From: Mesostigma viride | Lineage: Eukaryota; Streptophyta; Mesostigmatophyceae; Mesostigmatales; Mesostigmataceae | DNA: 62,000 bases | Reading direction: 5' to 3' | Assembly: GCA_009746045.1 (NCBI GenBank) | Contig: RPFO01000103.1 | Location: forward strand, 1,275,121 to 1,337,120 | Part shown: positions 47,601 through 60,600 of the stretch, piece by piece | Numbering within the stretch: the first letter of the stretch is position 1 | How the letters are laid out: the number at the start of each line of letters is the position of its first letter | Notes under the pieces: generated by a model | The model's input: the letters and a program-made list of their open reading frames with translations, nothing else | Database searches by the model: none | Told to the model about the DNA's origin: nothing | Translations under genes and position numbers: made by a program

Positions 47601-50600
47601 TTGGTTGACTTGAAGCATATCCCTGGCGAGGAGAACCCTGCTGATGCATTGACCAAGCTGCCACACAAGGCCCCAGCCCAGTACAATGTACTGAGGAAGC
47701 TCATGAATGCTGACTGTCAAGTCGGTCTATCTGTCTAAAAGCTGAGAGCTGGGTGCTTAAGTCTCTGGATATCAGGCTGGGAGCTTGATTGTACATAATC
47801 CTGAGCACACCTTGAGGGGTGAGACATGTCTCTGGTGTGGGAATGTCTGACATTGTCTCTGATGGAGAGATGTCTATCTGGGGTTTTCATCTCAGTCTGA
47901 GGTTTCCCCAGATCTGTGGTTTGTGGGCGGGGTTCGATTCCCTGGTGCCGTCTTAAGGCGGAGTTTCACGGACTGGCTGACCCATCCACCATGCTGGTGA
48001 GGTGGCGACAGGTCCCCTGATTTTCCACGGTTGGAATGAGTATAGGAGCTTGTGTTTTGCATGTGCTTCGCGTAGATGTTGTGTCTGGTTCGATAAGGGG
48101 CAGCAGACCGGCGCCGACTCCCGTCTGGGGGTCAGCAATGTTTTCTGATGAGCTGTTGTGGGTGATCTGTGGGGTTTCGCCTAAGGTCCTGAAGGTTGTA
48201 CATACTTCTCAAGTTCTTCACTGAACACCTATGGGCTGCCACAGTTGGCCAACCTCTTGTACATGGGTAACACAACGAGCCTCCCGGAAGGGATAGGGAC
48301 TCATTGTAATTTGTTTGTGCTCCTGAACCAGTATGGGTGCTATGTACATATAATAAGGAATCCAAGCTGACTGTCATGCCCAGTGGGTTGTGACTTGTAG
48401 TCGGGGAGGATGTCCAGGAATCCAAGCTGACTGTCATGCCCAGTGGGTTGTGACTTGTAGTCGGGGAGGATGTCCAGTACCCATTGTGTGTGTTTGTATG
48501 TAGACTTGTGTGAGCTGCTACAGCTCAAGAAAAGAAAGGATTGGAGTTAACGCCAAGCGCATTGGCGTGATCCTGATTCGGCATATCTCTGCGATTCCAG
48601 CGACACCGGAACGAGTTCATTCCGACAAGTATCAAGAAAGTTATGGTGTTCCGACTTCCCGGTCGCGCGCGAGCGCGAGCCGGCTGTTCTTCTAAGTCGC
48701 GTGAATATGTGCCGACGGCATATGGGGTCGACAGTAATTCCTGGGCTGACAGGAATTAGGTGCTGAACCTACGACGGTATTGGATTAATACGTCGTACGC
48801 AGGAAATAGGAACCTTAACCTGTGGTCTGTTGGTACCGCAGGCTTAGTCCTGGACTATTGGGTGCAGACGCAATAATCACTGTGGACTGTACTCTGTGGT
48901 CACTGTGCCTGTATGGCAGACCTACTGTATAGGATCTGGACGCTGTACAGGTTGTTAATACTGTACCGGGGGTGTTAATACTGAGCAGGCCTACGAGGCT
49001 GCTCAGGCCTAGCAAAGCACAGTGCACAAGTATATAAAGAAATAGGCCAGTGCCAATTGGTGAGATCTCTTGCGAGCCCGCCTCACGTGTGTTGCCTTGA
49101 CTTGGCAAACTCGTGTCTAAGCACTCACGTGCACGAGTGCTGTAAGCCTATATTTTTAACCAAGCTCCATTCCAACCATTCTCATGATGAATCTATCCGC
49201 GCGCATTGGAATCTATCTATCCCTACACATTGCGCTTTAACTGGAACACCTGCCCTCTGTCTTGGGATAGTGAGTGTCGTGTGAGTTCGAGGCTGTTTGT
49301 CTCCTGGTTATGCGAAGTACCGATGCGAGATGGTTGGGGGGGCGAGACAGGGAACTGGACAAAGCAGCGCACATGTGAGTGGGAACACCTGCCCTCCTGG
49401 TATAGTGAGAGAATCCTGGTCACTGCCCTATCGTATCTCGCAAACTATAGGGGTTGACGATACCAATATCGTCTAGTTGTGGAAGTACATCAATGTTCAT
49501 AGCTCATACCTGTGCTGGCTGCCAGGGGCTTTGTGCCCCATCGCACAGTTAAGTGCAATGTAGCTTAGCCACTGCACAGGAAGTGTATTTTCATGTGAGC
49601 TTGGCCTTGCATGCCCCTCAGGCTCCCACATAGACAATTATAATCGATTTTTTATATTATAATCGATAGCTTGATCTCGGCCATGTGGGTGTGGCTCCCA
49701 GCCCCCAGGTGGTAGTGGGTAGCCAACCTTGCCCTGGGTTAACAGCATGCCAACAACATGCAATGGATGGTTTCTTGCATTTTGTGAAGTGTGTTATATT
49801 CGACATGACGTAACCCAGCCTTCTGGCATCGCCGAGCAAGCTACCCAACCCTTGCCACATTCACCCCAGCTCCACTGACGTCACTCTATGCGTCGCCACA
49901 CCCTCGCCCTCCCCCTTGCAGGCATCACGGAGCAGGTCAACCAGGTGGCCCAGAACGCCGCCGAAGTCCGGCAGCTGTACGAGTGCGGGTTTGACTCCAT
50001 CGCCGGCTGCCCGATCTCCCGCTTCTTTGAGTACGGTGACAAGTGCGGCCTCAACAACGTCCTCAACCAAATGCTCGTCCTCCTGGAAGTGCCCTTCCCG
50101 CCGCCCAATCCGCCACCGGCGCCGCCGCCACCAGGCCCAATCTCACCCGCGTGCCAGCAGCTCAACAACGACGTCACAGGGGCGCTGATTGTCGCCGCCT
50201 CCCGCTTGTCCCAGTGTGCCTATGGCCTGTACTATTGGGACACCAACCTCTGCCCTGCGGAGATCTGCCGGACCCAGTCAGATGTTTGCGTAGACCCTTG
50301 CCCTTGTGAGTGCGCGCCCCCGCCCCTGCCCTTGTGAGTGCATGCCCCCGCCCTGCCCTTGTGAGTGCATGCCCCCGCCCCTGCCCTTGTGAGTGCGCGC
50401 CCCCGCCCCTGCCCTTGTGAGTGCATGCCCCCGCCCTGCCCTTGTGAGTGCGCACCCATGGTTGCTCCTTACTACATAACTAACTGCATGGAACTTGGGG
50501 GGATGCCACGCCAATGCATTCCTTTGCATGATCGACCAACCCGCCCCTTTTGTTCATGCCGTCCCTGGTGAGGGCAGTGCGGGGCATGTTCTTTTGTTAT

Positions 50601-53600
50601 AGTATATCATTGTTATACTATATCATAGCATATAGTATTACATTGTTATAGTATATCATAGTGTAGTGGCAAAGCGGTAAACAATCTTTTTGCATGCTAG
50701 TAATATTAGTGGGGCAAATGGCCATACATGCGTCGTGCGCTGTTGCAAGCATCTGGGGGCGCTTTCCTGCTCTCTAGCTTCACCCAATGTGTACAGCCAT
50801 GTGCCACGCTGCTGGCGCGCGCTTGCCTCGCGGGCGCAGTTTACTCTACTGATAACTGAAAACCCATTTTGCACGCTCCTCTGGCTGGCTGGCACGTGCA
50901 GGCATCGCCGCCCAAATTGAGATCGCCAAAGAGCGCTCGACGGAGCTGCGTGCCCTCTACCAGTGCGGCTACAACACCATCGCGGGATGCCCGGTGGGTA
51001 AATTCGTCGAGTGGGCGGAGATCTGCAACCTGCAAGATAACATCATCGCTCTGTTCGCCGCCACGGGGGCGCCCTTCCCTCCGCCGGGCGCGCTGGTCAA
51101 GCCACCGCCGCCGCCATTCATCAGGGACGCCCAGGTCTGCACGCAGCTGGAGAGCAACGTCACGGGAGCTCTGGTCACCGCCACGGCGGCGCTGCCCCAG
51201 TGCGCCTTTGGGCTGTTCTTCTGGGACACGCAGTACTGCCCAGCAGAGATCTGCAGGACCCTGGCGGGCGCCTGCTCCAATCCTTGCCCTTGTGAGTGCC
51301 TTTTCAGGTCATGCATGTAGCGAAGCAGATGTGGTGAGTGCGTAGTTTGGTCACGCATGCATAAGGGGCCAGGCGTGATGGCTGCGCCCCGTGTCTGCCT
51401 TTTGCCTCTTGGTGGCTGGGCAGAGGATGATGAGTAGGTAGGTGCCCTTGGTGCTTTCCCTAGGACAAAGGTTCGTAGGTAGGTGCCCTCGGTGGCGGGG
51501 CAGAGGATGATGAGTACGTAGGTGCCCTTGGTGCTTTCCCTAGGACAAAGGTTCGTAGGTAGGTGCCCTCGGTGGCGGGGCAGAGGATGATGAGTAGGTA
51601 GGTGCCCTTGGTGCTTTCCCTAGGACAAAGGTTCGTAGGTAGGTACCCTTGGTGGGATGCCTGACGATGATTAGTGGGTAGGTGTCTTCGGCGCTTTTCC
51701 TGGTGACGAGCAGTACATCGGTGGATTGCCTGGTGCCTTGCCTGAGAACAAGCCATAGGCAATAATCGTATGTCAATGCAGGGGTTAGGGAATGTGTGTT
51801 TCCAGTTCCTGCCATATGACAGCCCTTAAGGCCTGCATCATGCTTCCTTGAAAATATGGAATGGGCCCAATATCTTTGTATACGGGGCCCTGTGATGTCA
51901 CGTACAGCAAGCCTCTTGCGGCACTGTTGGACTTCATCTTCAGCAATCTACTTGTATACTTGTGCTCTGTCGTCTAGCCTTTTGCTCGGAACGTTAACCA
52001 GCCATTGTTTTAACGTACAAGGCTACACATATCCAACTCCATTCATATCCATCATCCTGAACGACTCGACAAAGGCGGATGAGATAACAGCAGGCTCGAG
52101 CTACCGTTGTCTGGATTCTCCATATTTCGGGCCTGCGCTGGTTGTCTCATTGCTATCAGTCTCTTGTAGCCAGGAACACTGATGTACAAATGACCATGCA
52201 CACATCTTCTGCGGACTGGTGCAGGCTTGTCTGCGCAGATGGACTTGGCCATGGCACGCGCGGCGGAGCTGCGCCAGCTGCACGACTGCGGATACACGAC
52301 CATTGCAGGCTGCCCCGTGGCCCGCTTCATCGAATGGGCCACCATCTGCAACCTCCAGGACAAAGTCAATGCCCTGTTCACCGCTACCCAGATCCCGTTC
52401 CCACCCCCGGTCCGTCCGACGCGGCCGCCCCCGCCCCCCCCACCGTTCGTGTTATCCCCCCAGGCTTGCGTTGACTTGGACAACGCGGTCACGTCCTCCT
52501 TCATCAGTGCTGCGGCTGCGATTTCCTTGTGTGCCGCGGGCCTGTACAACTTTGACAGCCAGCTGTGCCCGGCAGAGTCGTGCAAGAACGGCACAGGGGG
52601 TTGCTCCAACCCTTGCCCTTGTGAGTGCCCTGCCCACGCCAGTGCCTTGCCCGCCTGTGTGAATGCCTTGCAATGCGCCCTTGTATCTTTTTCGTGGGGG
52701 GCCTCACGGCCGCGCCTGACCTCCTGGCCCCTTGCGTGGTTGGTTACCTGAGAACGCCCTGACCTGTATAGTATGTAGCTGTCCTGGGTTTCCTTGGTGC
52801 CCGACAGCCACTAATTGTCAATTACCTGTCTTTATTTTAGTGAATTGGGTCTTTTTTATGCGTCCCGTGTTCGTATGTTCTGTGGTTGTGCGCGCTTGCA
52901 TGTGGTTCACTTTCATGTTGCTCGGTTTGGTGTTCAGACCTCCTCAGGGATTGTGGAGGCGTGTGGCTGGATGCCTCACCGCATGCTCTCTCTGGTACTT
53001 TCGGGCTCCCTTTTTCTCATAGTCACGATGATCTCTGTTTTTGCCTGCTGCGTTAGTTAGAATGCGGTGGGATATATTGCTTGAGAACACTGTAGGCTTG
53101 GAGCAATGAATTGCTTGCTTCATTAGAAAATAGGTTTACCCTTTATCAACGTTCCTCTCACCGGCTGCGCCGCCAGTGACCGTTGGGTGCAGACCGTTGG
53201 CCCGTGGCCACACGATGACAGGTAGCAGTCTAGTCACTGCATCGTGCGATCACAGATCAATGCACGCTGCAGTACGGTCCCTATCTAGGATACTCTAGTA
53301 CCGTCCAATGACAGGACACTACGTATACTGGGTACTGACATCTGTCACGTACCTCAGTACCCAAAGTACCTATCTAGGGAAACGTATGCGACTCGACTAG
53401 CATTCCTATCTGCATAGCCCACGTGGTATTTATATTCACATACCAACGTAGGTTTACAAGGCTTATTCATACGTTGTATTCACAATGCCTTTGAGACTTA
53501 GTCTACAGCAAAGCATGGAGACTAACTCCAGTATTGTTTTATTATTTATTTCTTAATGCAGGTCTGCACCCCCAACATTATTGTTATTGTTTTTAAGTTG

Positions 53601-56600
53601 ATTAGGGGTACAAAAGAGACATGGCTGGTTGAGCCAGGTTGGTTACAGCTGGCTGTTCTGGCCAGGTGTTATATTGCACATTAAATAAGGTGTACACAGC
53701 TGGCTGGTTTGGCCAGGTACTGAAGCACACATTAAGTAAATGGATACAAAGCTTGTGTCCTCAAGCTGCAAATGGATACAAATCTGACCTAGCCAGCACT
53801 CACACCCCACAACGAATGTGTTGAATTTTATGGCGCCCAGCAGCTATCGCTGTGGTAAGGGGGTGTGGTGGTTGTGTACTGTGCTATGGCCAGTCATTTA
53901 TTCAAACACTGACTCTGATATCATAGGGGTTCATGTTCTGAAAGAGGAGCTGGTACTGTTGGCCAGCAGCATCCCGCAGCTTCGTGAGAGCGTCTGCTGG
54001 GTTGTCCTCATCATCCACATGAGTCCAGCTGGAAAAATAGGTGGCCTCCTGTTTGAGGATCACCCAATCCAAGTCAGTGTGGACAGCAGCAGAGACAGAT
54101 TTCTTGGTTAGAAAACTGATCACAGATTGGCTGTCAGTATAGAGATGTGAGATGACATTGCATGTGCTGCCTGCCTGGGTTTGTAGCCAGGTGAGCATGT
54201 GCTGCAGGGAACGAGCATGCAATGCAGCAGACACCACAGCACGACATTCAGCTGAGTTGCTGCTGCCAGGTTTTCTGCGGTGTAGCCTGCTGTACCAGGA
54301 AGTGAGGGACATGTAATCTGACCTGTTGGTGAGAAAAAACAGCCCTGATTCCCGTGCCCCCATCTGATTGATTGTTCTGCTCTCCATGGAGCTGTCCATG
54401 ACACATTGGATGTGGATGTCTTCCATCAGATTCAGGCCATGGAGGATGAGGGGGGGACAGTCATTGACCAACTTCCTGATGTGACTGCATTTGATCTTGA
54501 CTAGAACATCATGGGTGACCCTGCTGATGACAGCTAAGGGAGCCCCACAGATGGCTGACCACCACCCCAGTTTGCCCTGAACAGTGGCACACATATGTAA
54601 GGGGAGGTAGTTGTCCTGCAGCAGATCTAGACAATCTTGGATATATTCTGCAGGAGGGGAGAGAGAGCAGACCCACTGATCTGGCTGCCTATGCAGCTGC
54701 AACATGATGCCACAGAACTGGATGGGGGTTGTGCTCAATTCCACCTGTTTGCCAATCTCATATGATTCCTGGACCTGCTGAATAAAGGTTTCCACCTCAG
54801 CTCTAGGCCCACAAATGAGTTGGTCATCTCCATGCCACACAAAGAACAGCAGTCCAGAGGGGGTGGGTACAACAAAAAAGCATGGGTCCAGGTCATCATA
54901 CGTGGCCTTGAGCTTTTTGAATACTTCCTCTGCTGAGTCTCTGAAAATTTTTGGGGCACTGACAAGCCCTTCCACCCCAATGTTGATGATAAGGTGGGGC
55001 TCATCAATATAAGGTTTCCACACAGCTGGGGTGTCTACCACGTACACCTTCCCTTTCCACACAGATTCAGCCTTTTCTGGGTCCCCCCTGAGGAAGGCCC
55101 TTTTAATATCAGTGGCTTTGCAGACATAGTCTTGGCCTGCATTGAGGTTGTGGAGGAAGAGGGAGAGCATGATCCTGAGTGAGGTTTGTTGCAGCCCAGG
55201 TGTGTATGTTTCCCCTTTTGGCAGTGTGGAGGTCCCCTTTAATTCTGTGACACATGGTCTGGCATGGAAGATTGGGGAGCCCACTTTTTGTGGTTTTTGT
55301 TTGAGAACAAATTTTAATCTGAGCTTTTTGGCTCCCTCTGGCACGTCCCATGAAGGGGTGACAGGCGGTTTGTATTGAGGGTTTTTGGGGTTGGGCAGGA
55401 CCCATTCCTGCCTGGCTTGGTGGACAATGGCCATCAGCCACTTGGTAAACCCTTTTTGTGTTTTGCATTCTTGTATGACGTGGGAGATTTGGTGGGGTGA
55501 GTGCATGGCTATGTCCCACTTACCCAGCCCAAAGGCTGAGGGATGGAGGAACTGGCTGTGCACTAACTTGTCCAGATCAGGGATCTCCCCTGGTGCATAC
55601 TGAGTGTTGACTGCCTTGATGACAGCATCCATACCAGGGACAATACTGGAGAGAGGGATTTTAAAGTGGTCCAGAGGAACTGCACCCACCCCTGTGACAC
55701 TGAGCTCATTAGCTGAGATAAGCACCCCAGGATAGGATACAAAAGGTTCCCCCAACAAGGTGTTACCAGAGTACCCCTCCACCACCTGGAAGGGTGTCTG
55801 AATACCAAGTATAGGGAGCATCACTTGTCCCACTACATCCAGTGAGCTTTGGCCTGAGAAATCCTGCACCCGTGCCCAAAATGAAGGTGCAATCTCAAGA
55901 CCAGGGATGGCTTGTGCACTGATCACACTGACCTGTGCCTGAGTGTCTATTGCCAGGGTCCAGGGGTCCTGACTAGTGCACACAGCTGAGACTTTTGCCA
56001 ACCCTGCGGCCACAGCAGCTTGTTGCTTATGTGACCTGTGTAATGCTTGCAAGGCGACTGCCAATCTTGACCTCAGAGCGGGAGGGTTGGCAGACAATTT
56101 GGTGCCTTGGGGCTGAGCTAATGCTTCCAACCCAGCTACCTCGTGCCTGGTTAAGCAATCCCCAGGTTGTGAAGTGGGCCTGGCTTCACTGAGGGTGGAA
56201 GGTTCACAGAGGGTGCTGTGGTGCTGTCAACAGCAGTAATTGGTGGCTCAGAGCTACTGCTGGGCATGCTGGAGTTGCCAGATAGAAGTAGTGAGTCCAT
56301 GCTTAAAGACTCTTCCCCAGGCACGTCTGCCATGGGAGAATAATACTTCTTAATTCTATGACAGCTCACCCTGTGACGCTTCCCATTGATATTGTGCTTG
56401 ACCTCCACGGTCTTGCTGTTTTTGGTAAATCCACGGATGGTAACTGGACCTAGCCAAGTTCCAACCTTACCAAAGCTGTTTTCCTTGTAATAGAGAACTT
56501 GATCACCTTTTTGGAATACTGGCCTGGAATGGGTTTTATCTTTTTCTGCCAGTTTTGCTGAGGTTTGTGCACGTGCAGTGTTGTACAGTGCTATCACCTC

Positions 56601-57614
56601 TGGGGGATATACACCTGCCTGCAGGCCTGCTGGGATTACTTCACCCCACGTGGCATGCAAGACAGGTCTCATGTTTAGGGTTGTGCACATTTCATGACAC
56701 CAGAGTGCCCTGTCACAATAGACCCCTGAAGTAGCATCCTTGGAAGGATTTTTGGCTAGTAGGGTTTTGACAGATCTGATGGTTCTTTCAATGACCCCCT
56801 GACCCTCATGATCTTCCAGCCCAGCAATCTCTATTGCTTCACACCCTTCCAGGTCAGTCAGACAAGAAAATTGTTGATCAAGCAAAATTCTGTCAACTGG
56901 GTAGAATCTGGGTAAAGCAATCATGAGTGCAACACGTAGCTGCCCTGCAGACATGCCAGGTAGGGGTTCCATTACTGTGAACCTGGACCATGAGTCTTTT
57001 AGGATCAGGTAGGGTTGGACATCTTTGTTGATGTGCATCACATCCCCCACTATCATGCCCCTATTGGTGGAAGGAGTTGCAGTATGCCATTTTTGAGGTT
57101 TGGGGCTATTGAACTGACATTCTTGACAGTGTTGTCTAGCCAGTTTTACTGCATTCCTGAGTTGTTTTCCCATGCTACTACCCCCCAGCCGTCTGGCCAG
57201 TTCCTCAGCCACTGTTTCATGACCCATGGCTAGGTGCAGCTGATGAGCAAGCTCCTTGATATCTATGGAGTTGTCAACAGTAGGGGTTAGTGCTTTTATG
57301 TAAGGTTCCAGAACAGGGTGTTGGGAGGACAGTAAGGTTGCTGCCTCAAAATCAATTATGCCCTGGTTGCCATCCCCAATGGTAATGAGATCATCATCCT
57401 CAGAGTACATAAGGTGAGTGAACTCACATTGATTTGGGTAGCGAGGCCTGTTGCAACGGCTGCCTGGAGGCCCCAGGGGATGACGTGCGTGCCAGCAGCC
57501 CGGGCAGAGATCCACCCCGTTGGCCAGGGAGTCGTTGTTGGGGCAGTTGTGCCGTGCGTGCCCTCGTTGGAAGCACCTCAGGCACCTTATGGACCCCCCA
57601 GGGTTGCCAGGCTG

Positions 57615-57645
<31 letters not shown>

Positions 57646-60600
57646 CCCTGCTGGGACCGGTTCTGGCCCTGCTGGGACCTGTTGTTGTTGTTGTTTTGGC
57701 CCTGTTGGGACCTGTTGTTATTGTTGCCCTGCTGGGACCTGTTGTTGTTGTTGTTGTTGTTGTTGGGGTTGCCATGCAGGGGCACACGGTGCCACGTGTT
57801 GCCACGCCCCTGAGAGCCACTGCCCCCTTGGTGGGAGGACTTGTGGGTCTTGGGTGCCCCCCCTGGCTGGCCTGCCCCTTGCGTTTGTGGCCTTGGACAC
57901 CCTGGACCTTGGGGTCCTGGGCCTGGTTGTTGCCAGTACCCAGGGGGTCCACTGCCTCCTCGATATAGAGCATGGCAGCTCTGAAGTTGTCCCAGAGGGA
58001 CTTGAGGCCTGTAAGCAGGGTAGCCAGGACAGAAGGTTGCAAATTAGCTTTTGTTAGCCAGGTGTGGATGAGATACCTTGGTTGGAGCTTGAGAAGCTCA
58101 AGGTCTTTCTCAATCATTACCCTGTATGTTTTTGCATCCCCAGAGAGGTTATTCTTGTTCACCTTATATGCAGCAAGCCAGTTGAAACGTTCTACTGCTT
58201 CCATGTGGTTATTGGTAAGCACTAGCTGTTTCAGATCAGTGATAAAGGTAGGCCACTGTTCAATGGCTGCTTCAGGTGTCAGGGTACGTTCCTGATAGGT
58301 TTGAATCAATGCTCTGATTGCAGGAGATGATTGATGGAATGTGGAGGAGGCCCTGAGAGCCTTAAACTGATGTCTAAGGTTAAGACCTTCCATCCCATAC
58401 TCCAAAGCAAAAACAAATTGCTTAGCTTGTTCAACAGTGTGACCCTCAGGCAAGCCAGCAATATTGATTTTGGATTCCTTTTTATGAGGGTTAAACACAC
58501 CTGTGAGAGGGGGGTTGGCCCTCAAGAAGCGTCGGTTGCTTGTTGCAGGCGGGTGGGGTCCAGGTTGATGGTCCCCCGCTCATACCGCGACATCAGGGCG
58601 CGCAGGCCCTCGACAGTTTGCAGCTGGTTAGCTGTTAACTGCTGATCTTGCAACGAGGCCAGCTGGGCCTGGAGAATGGCGAGCTGTTCCAGGACATCCC
58701 CGCTCCTTGGGGGGGCCTCAGCAGGCCTGTTGGGTGCCTGTGGCACCTCTGCACCTCCCCCCAGGGCCTCCTGGGGTCCTGGCCACCCCCCCTGGTTTGG
58801 GAGGGGGCCCCAACCCACAGGGCGAACCTGGGGTGGTGGGGGAGGGGGAGGGGGGGTCATGGTGGCCCTGGGGGAGCCCGGGGGTGTCCGGGTAACCCCA
58901 CTGGGTCCAGCCCCATCGGTGGAGGGGCGGGCAGGGGTGTCTGCCTCTGCTCTCCTCCTGGCCTCCTCCCGCATGAGACGCTTCATCTCCTTGCGTACCT
59001 CATGCTCCCGGAGGGCTGCCTGAAAGGCAGCCTCATCCTCGGGTATGTCAGGGAGTGGTCTCCCATGATCATAGCAGGCCGGACTGGACAGTCCGCCTCT
59101 TTGCCCTTCCTCGCGCCCAGGGCCAGCAGTCCCTCCTTGTACTGCAGGGGTTGGGGGGGAGAGGGTTTCTTGCTGGTGGTTTCCAGCGGGGGGGCTTCTT
59201 CAGCTACCACCCCATGTTTGGCCAAGATGGCCTCCGTGACCCTGGCTTGGGTGATGGAGGACATGGTTTTAAAGTGTGCTGACCGAGCAAGCTCGGCCAG
59301 GTCTTGACTGTCCGCATAGCATGGGATAGTCAGCATTTTTGAGGTCACGTAACCGCTGGGTGGCCTCGCGGTACGCGTCCGCCATCGCCTGGTGGGTAGC
59401 CAGGCGACGGGCGGCTTCCTCTTCATATTCTTGCCGCTTAGCGGCGAGCCGAAAAGCCGCCTCTCGGCGGACCTCTCGGTCCCGCTGCCGCGCTCGGCGT
59501 TCTTCATTTGCCACCAGCGCGGCCTGCTCGACCGCCAGGAGCGCTGGGGTAAGATTGATCTCAGTCTCCCCATCGGGGAGACTGGCAGTGTCGGATACCT
59601 CATCGTCGGACATTGGTTGTCCGGCGATGGGTTCCACAGGTTTTCGCACCACCCGTGCGAGTTTAATACTCTCCATGTCCTTCTTCTTGCGAAGAAGGGA
59701 CGCAGAGGGTCGCCCAAACGTTAGCTCAATGTGGTTATGTCCCTGGGCGAAAGGGACATTAAGGTTTGATGTGGCGGGACGAAAGGTAATCGTCCCGTCC
59801 GGTGCCACCGAGGCCGTCTGACGGGGCATACGCTCCCGAAGAGATGGCAACGTGGGGCCGGACTGTGGAGCCTCAGTGGGGTTTACCACCGAGGTCTCCG
59901 CAGCCATGGCCGCGCCAGCCGTGGTTGCGGCTGGGGCGGCCGCCGGAGTCGAGGGTAAGCCGGTCTCCCCGGGGGGAGCCGTCTCGGCCTCCGGCCTCGC
60001 AGGGGAGGGGGGTAGGTCGGTCGGCTTTGCAGCCGCCGTCCCCTCGTCCTGGCAACCATTGTGAGTCTTTTTGTTCTTTTTCTTTTTCTTGGAAATGGCC
60101 GCATCGCCAGCCGGCTTCTTGTTGTTGTCTCTGGGCATCCGCCGATCCTGCCCATCATCATCCTCGTTGTAGGTAAGCTTCTTAGCGACATTCTTGTTCG
60201 TGATAGCCATGGTAGCAAATAAAATTCAAGTTAGAATGCGGTGGGATATATTGCTTGAGAACACTGAAGGCTTGGAGCAATGAATTGCTTGGTTCATTAG
60301 AAAATAGGTTTACCCTTTATCAACGTTCCTCTCACCGGCTGCGCCGCCAGTGACCGTTGGGTGCAGACCGTTGGCCCGAGGCCACACGATGACAGGTAGC
60401 AGTCTAGTCACTGCATCGTGCGATCACAGATCAATGCACGCTGCAGTACGGTCCCTATCTAGGATACTCTAGTACCGTCCAATGACAGGACACTACGTAT
60501 ACTGGGTACTGACATCTGTCACGTACCTCAGTACCCAAAGTACCTATCTAGGGAAACGTATGCGACTCGACTAGCATTCCTATCTGCATAGCCCACGTGG

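Larger units (their letters stand above)
41858..49242 (+). mobile_element. Non-autonomous or decayed family A LTR element, copy 2
   Basis: Two ~699-bp LTRs (41858-42556 and 48545-49242) are nearly identical to each other and share variants absent from copy 1 (for example GTTATGGTGTTCC), so they belong to a subfamily and inserted recently. Internal sequence lacks recognisable integrase and most of the reverse transcriptase. Matches to copy 1 pol are limited to about 45009-45420 (linker and start of the protease-like domain, with DTNAQVSD) and 47040-47738 (RNase H end). The last ~800 bp before the right LTR is almost identical to copy 1. It sits in an intron of the modular gene. Confidence 0.9.
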
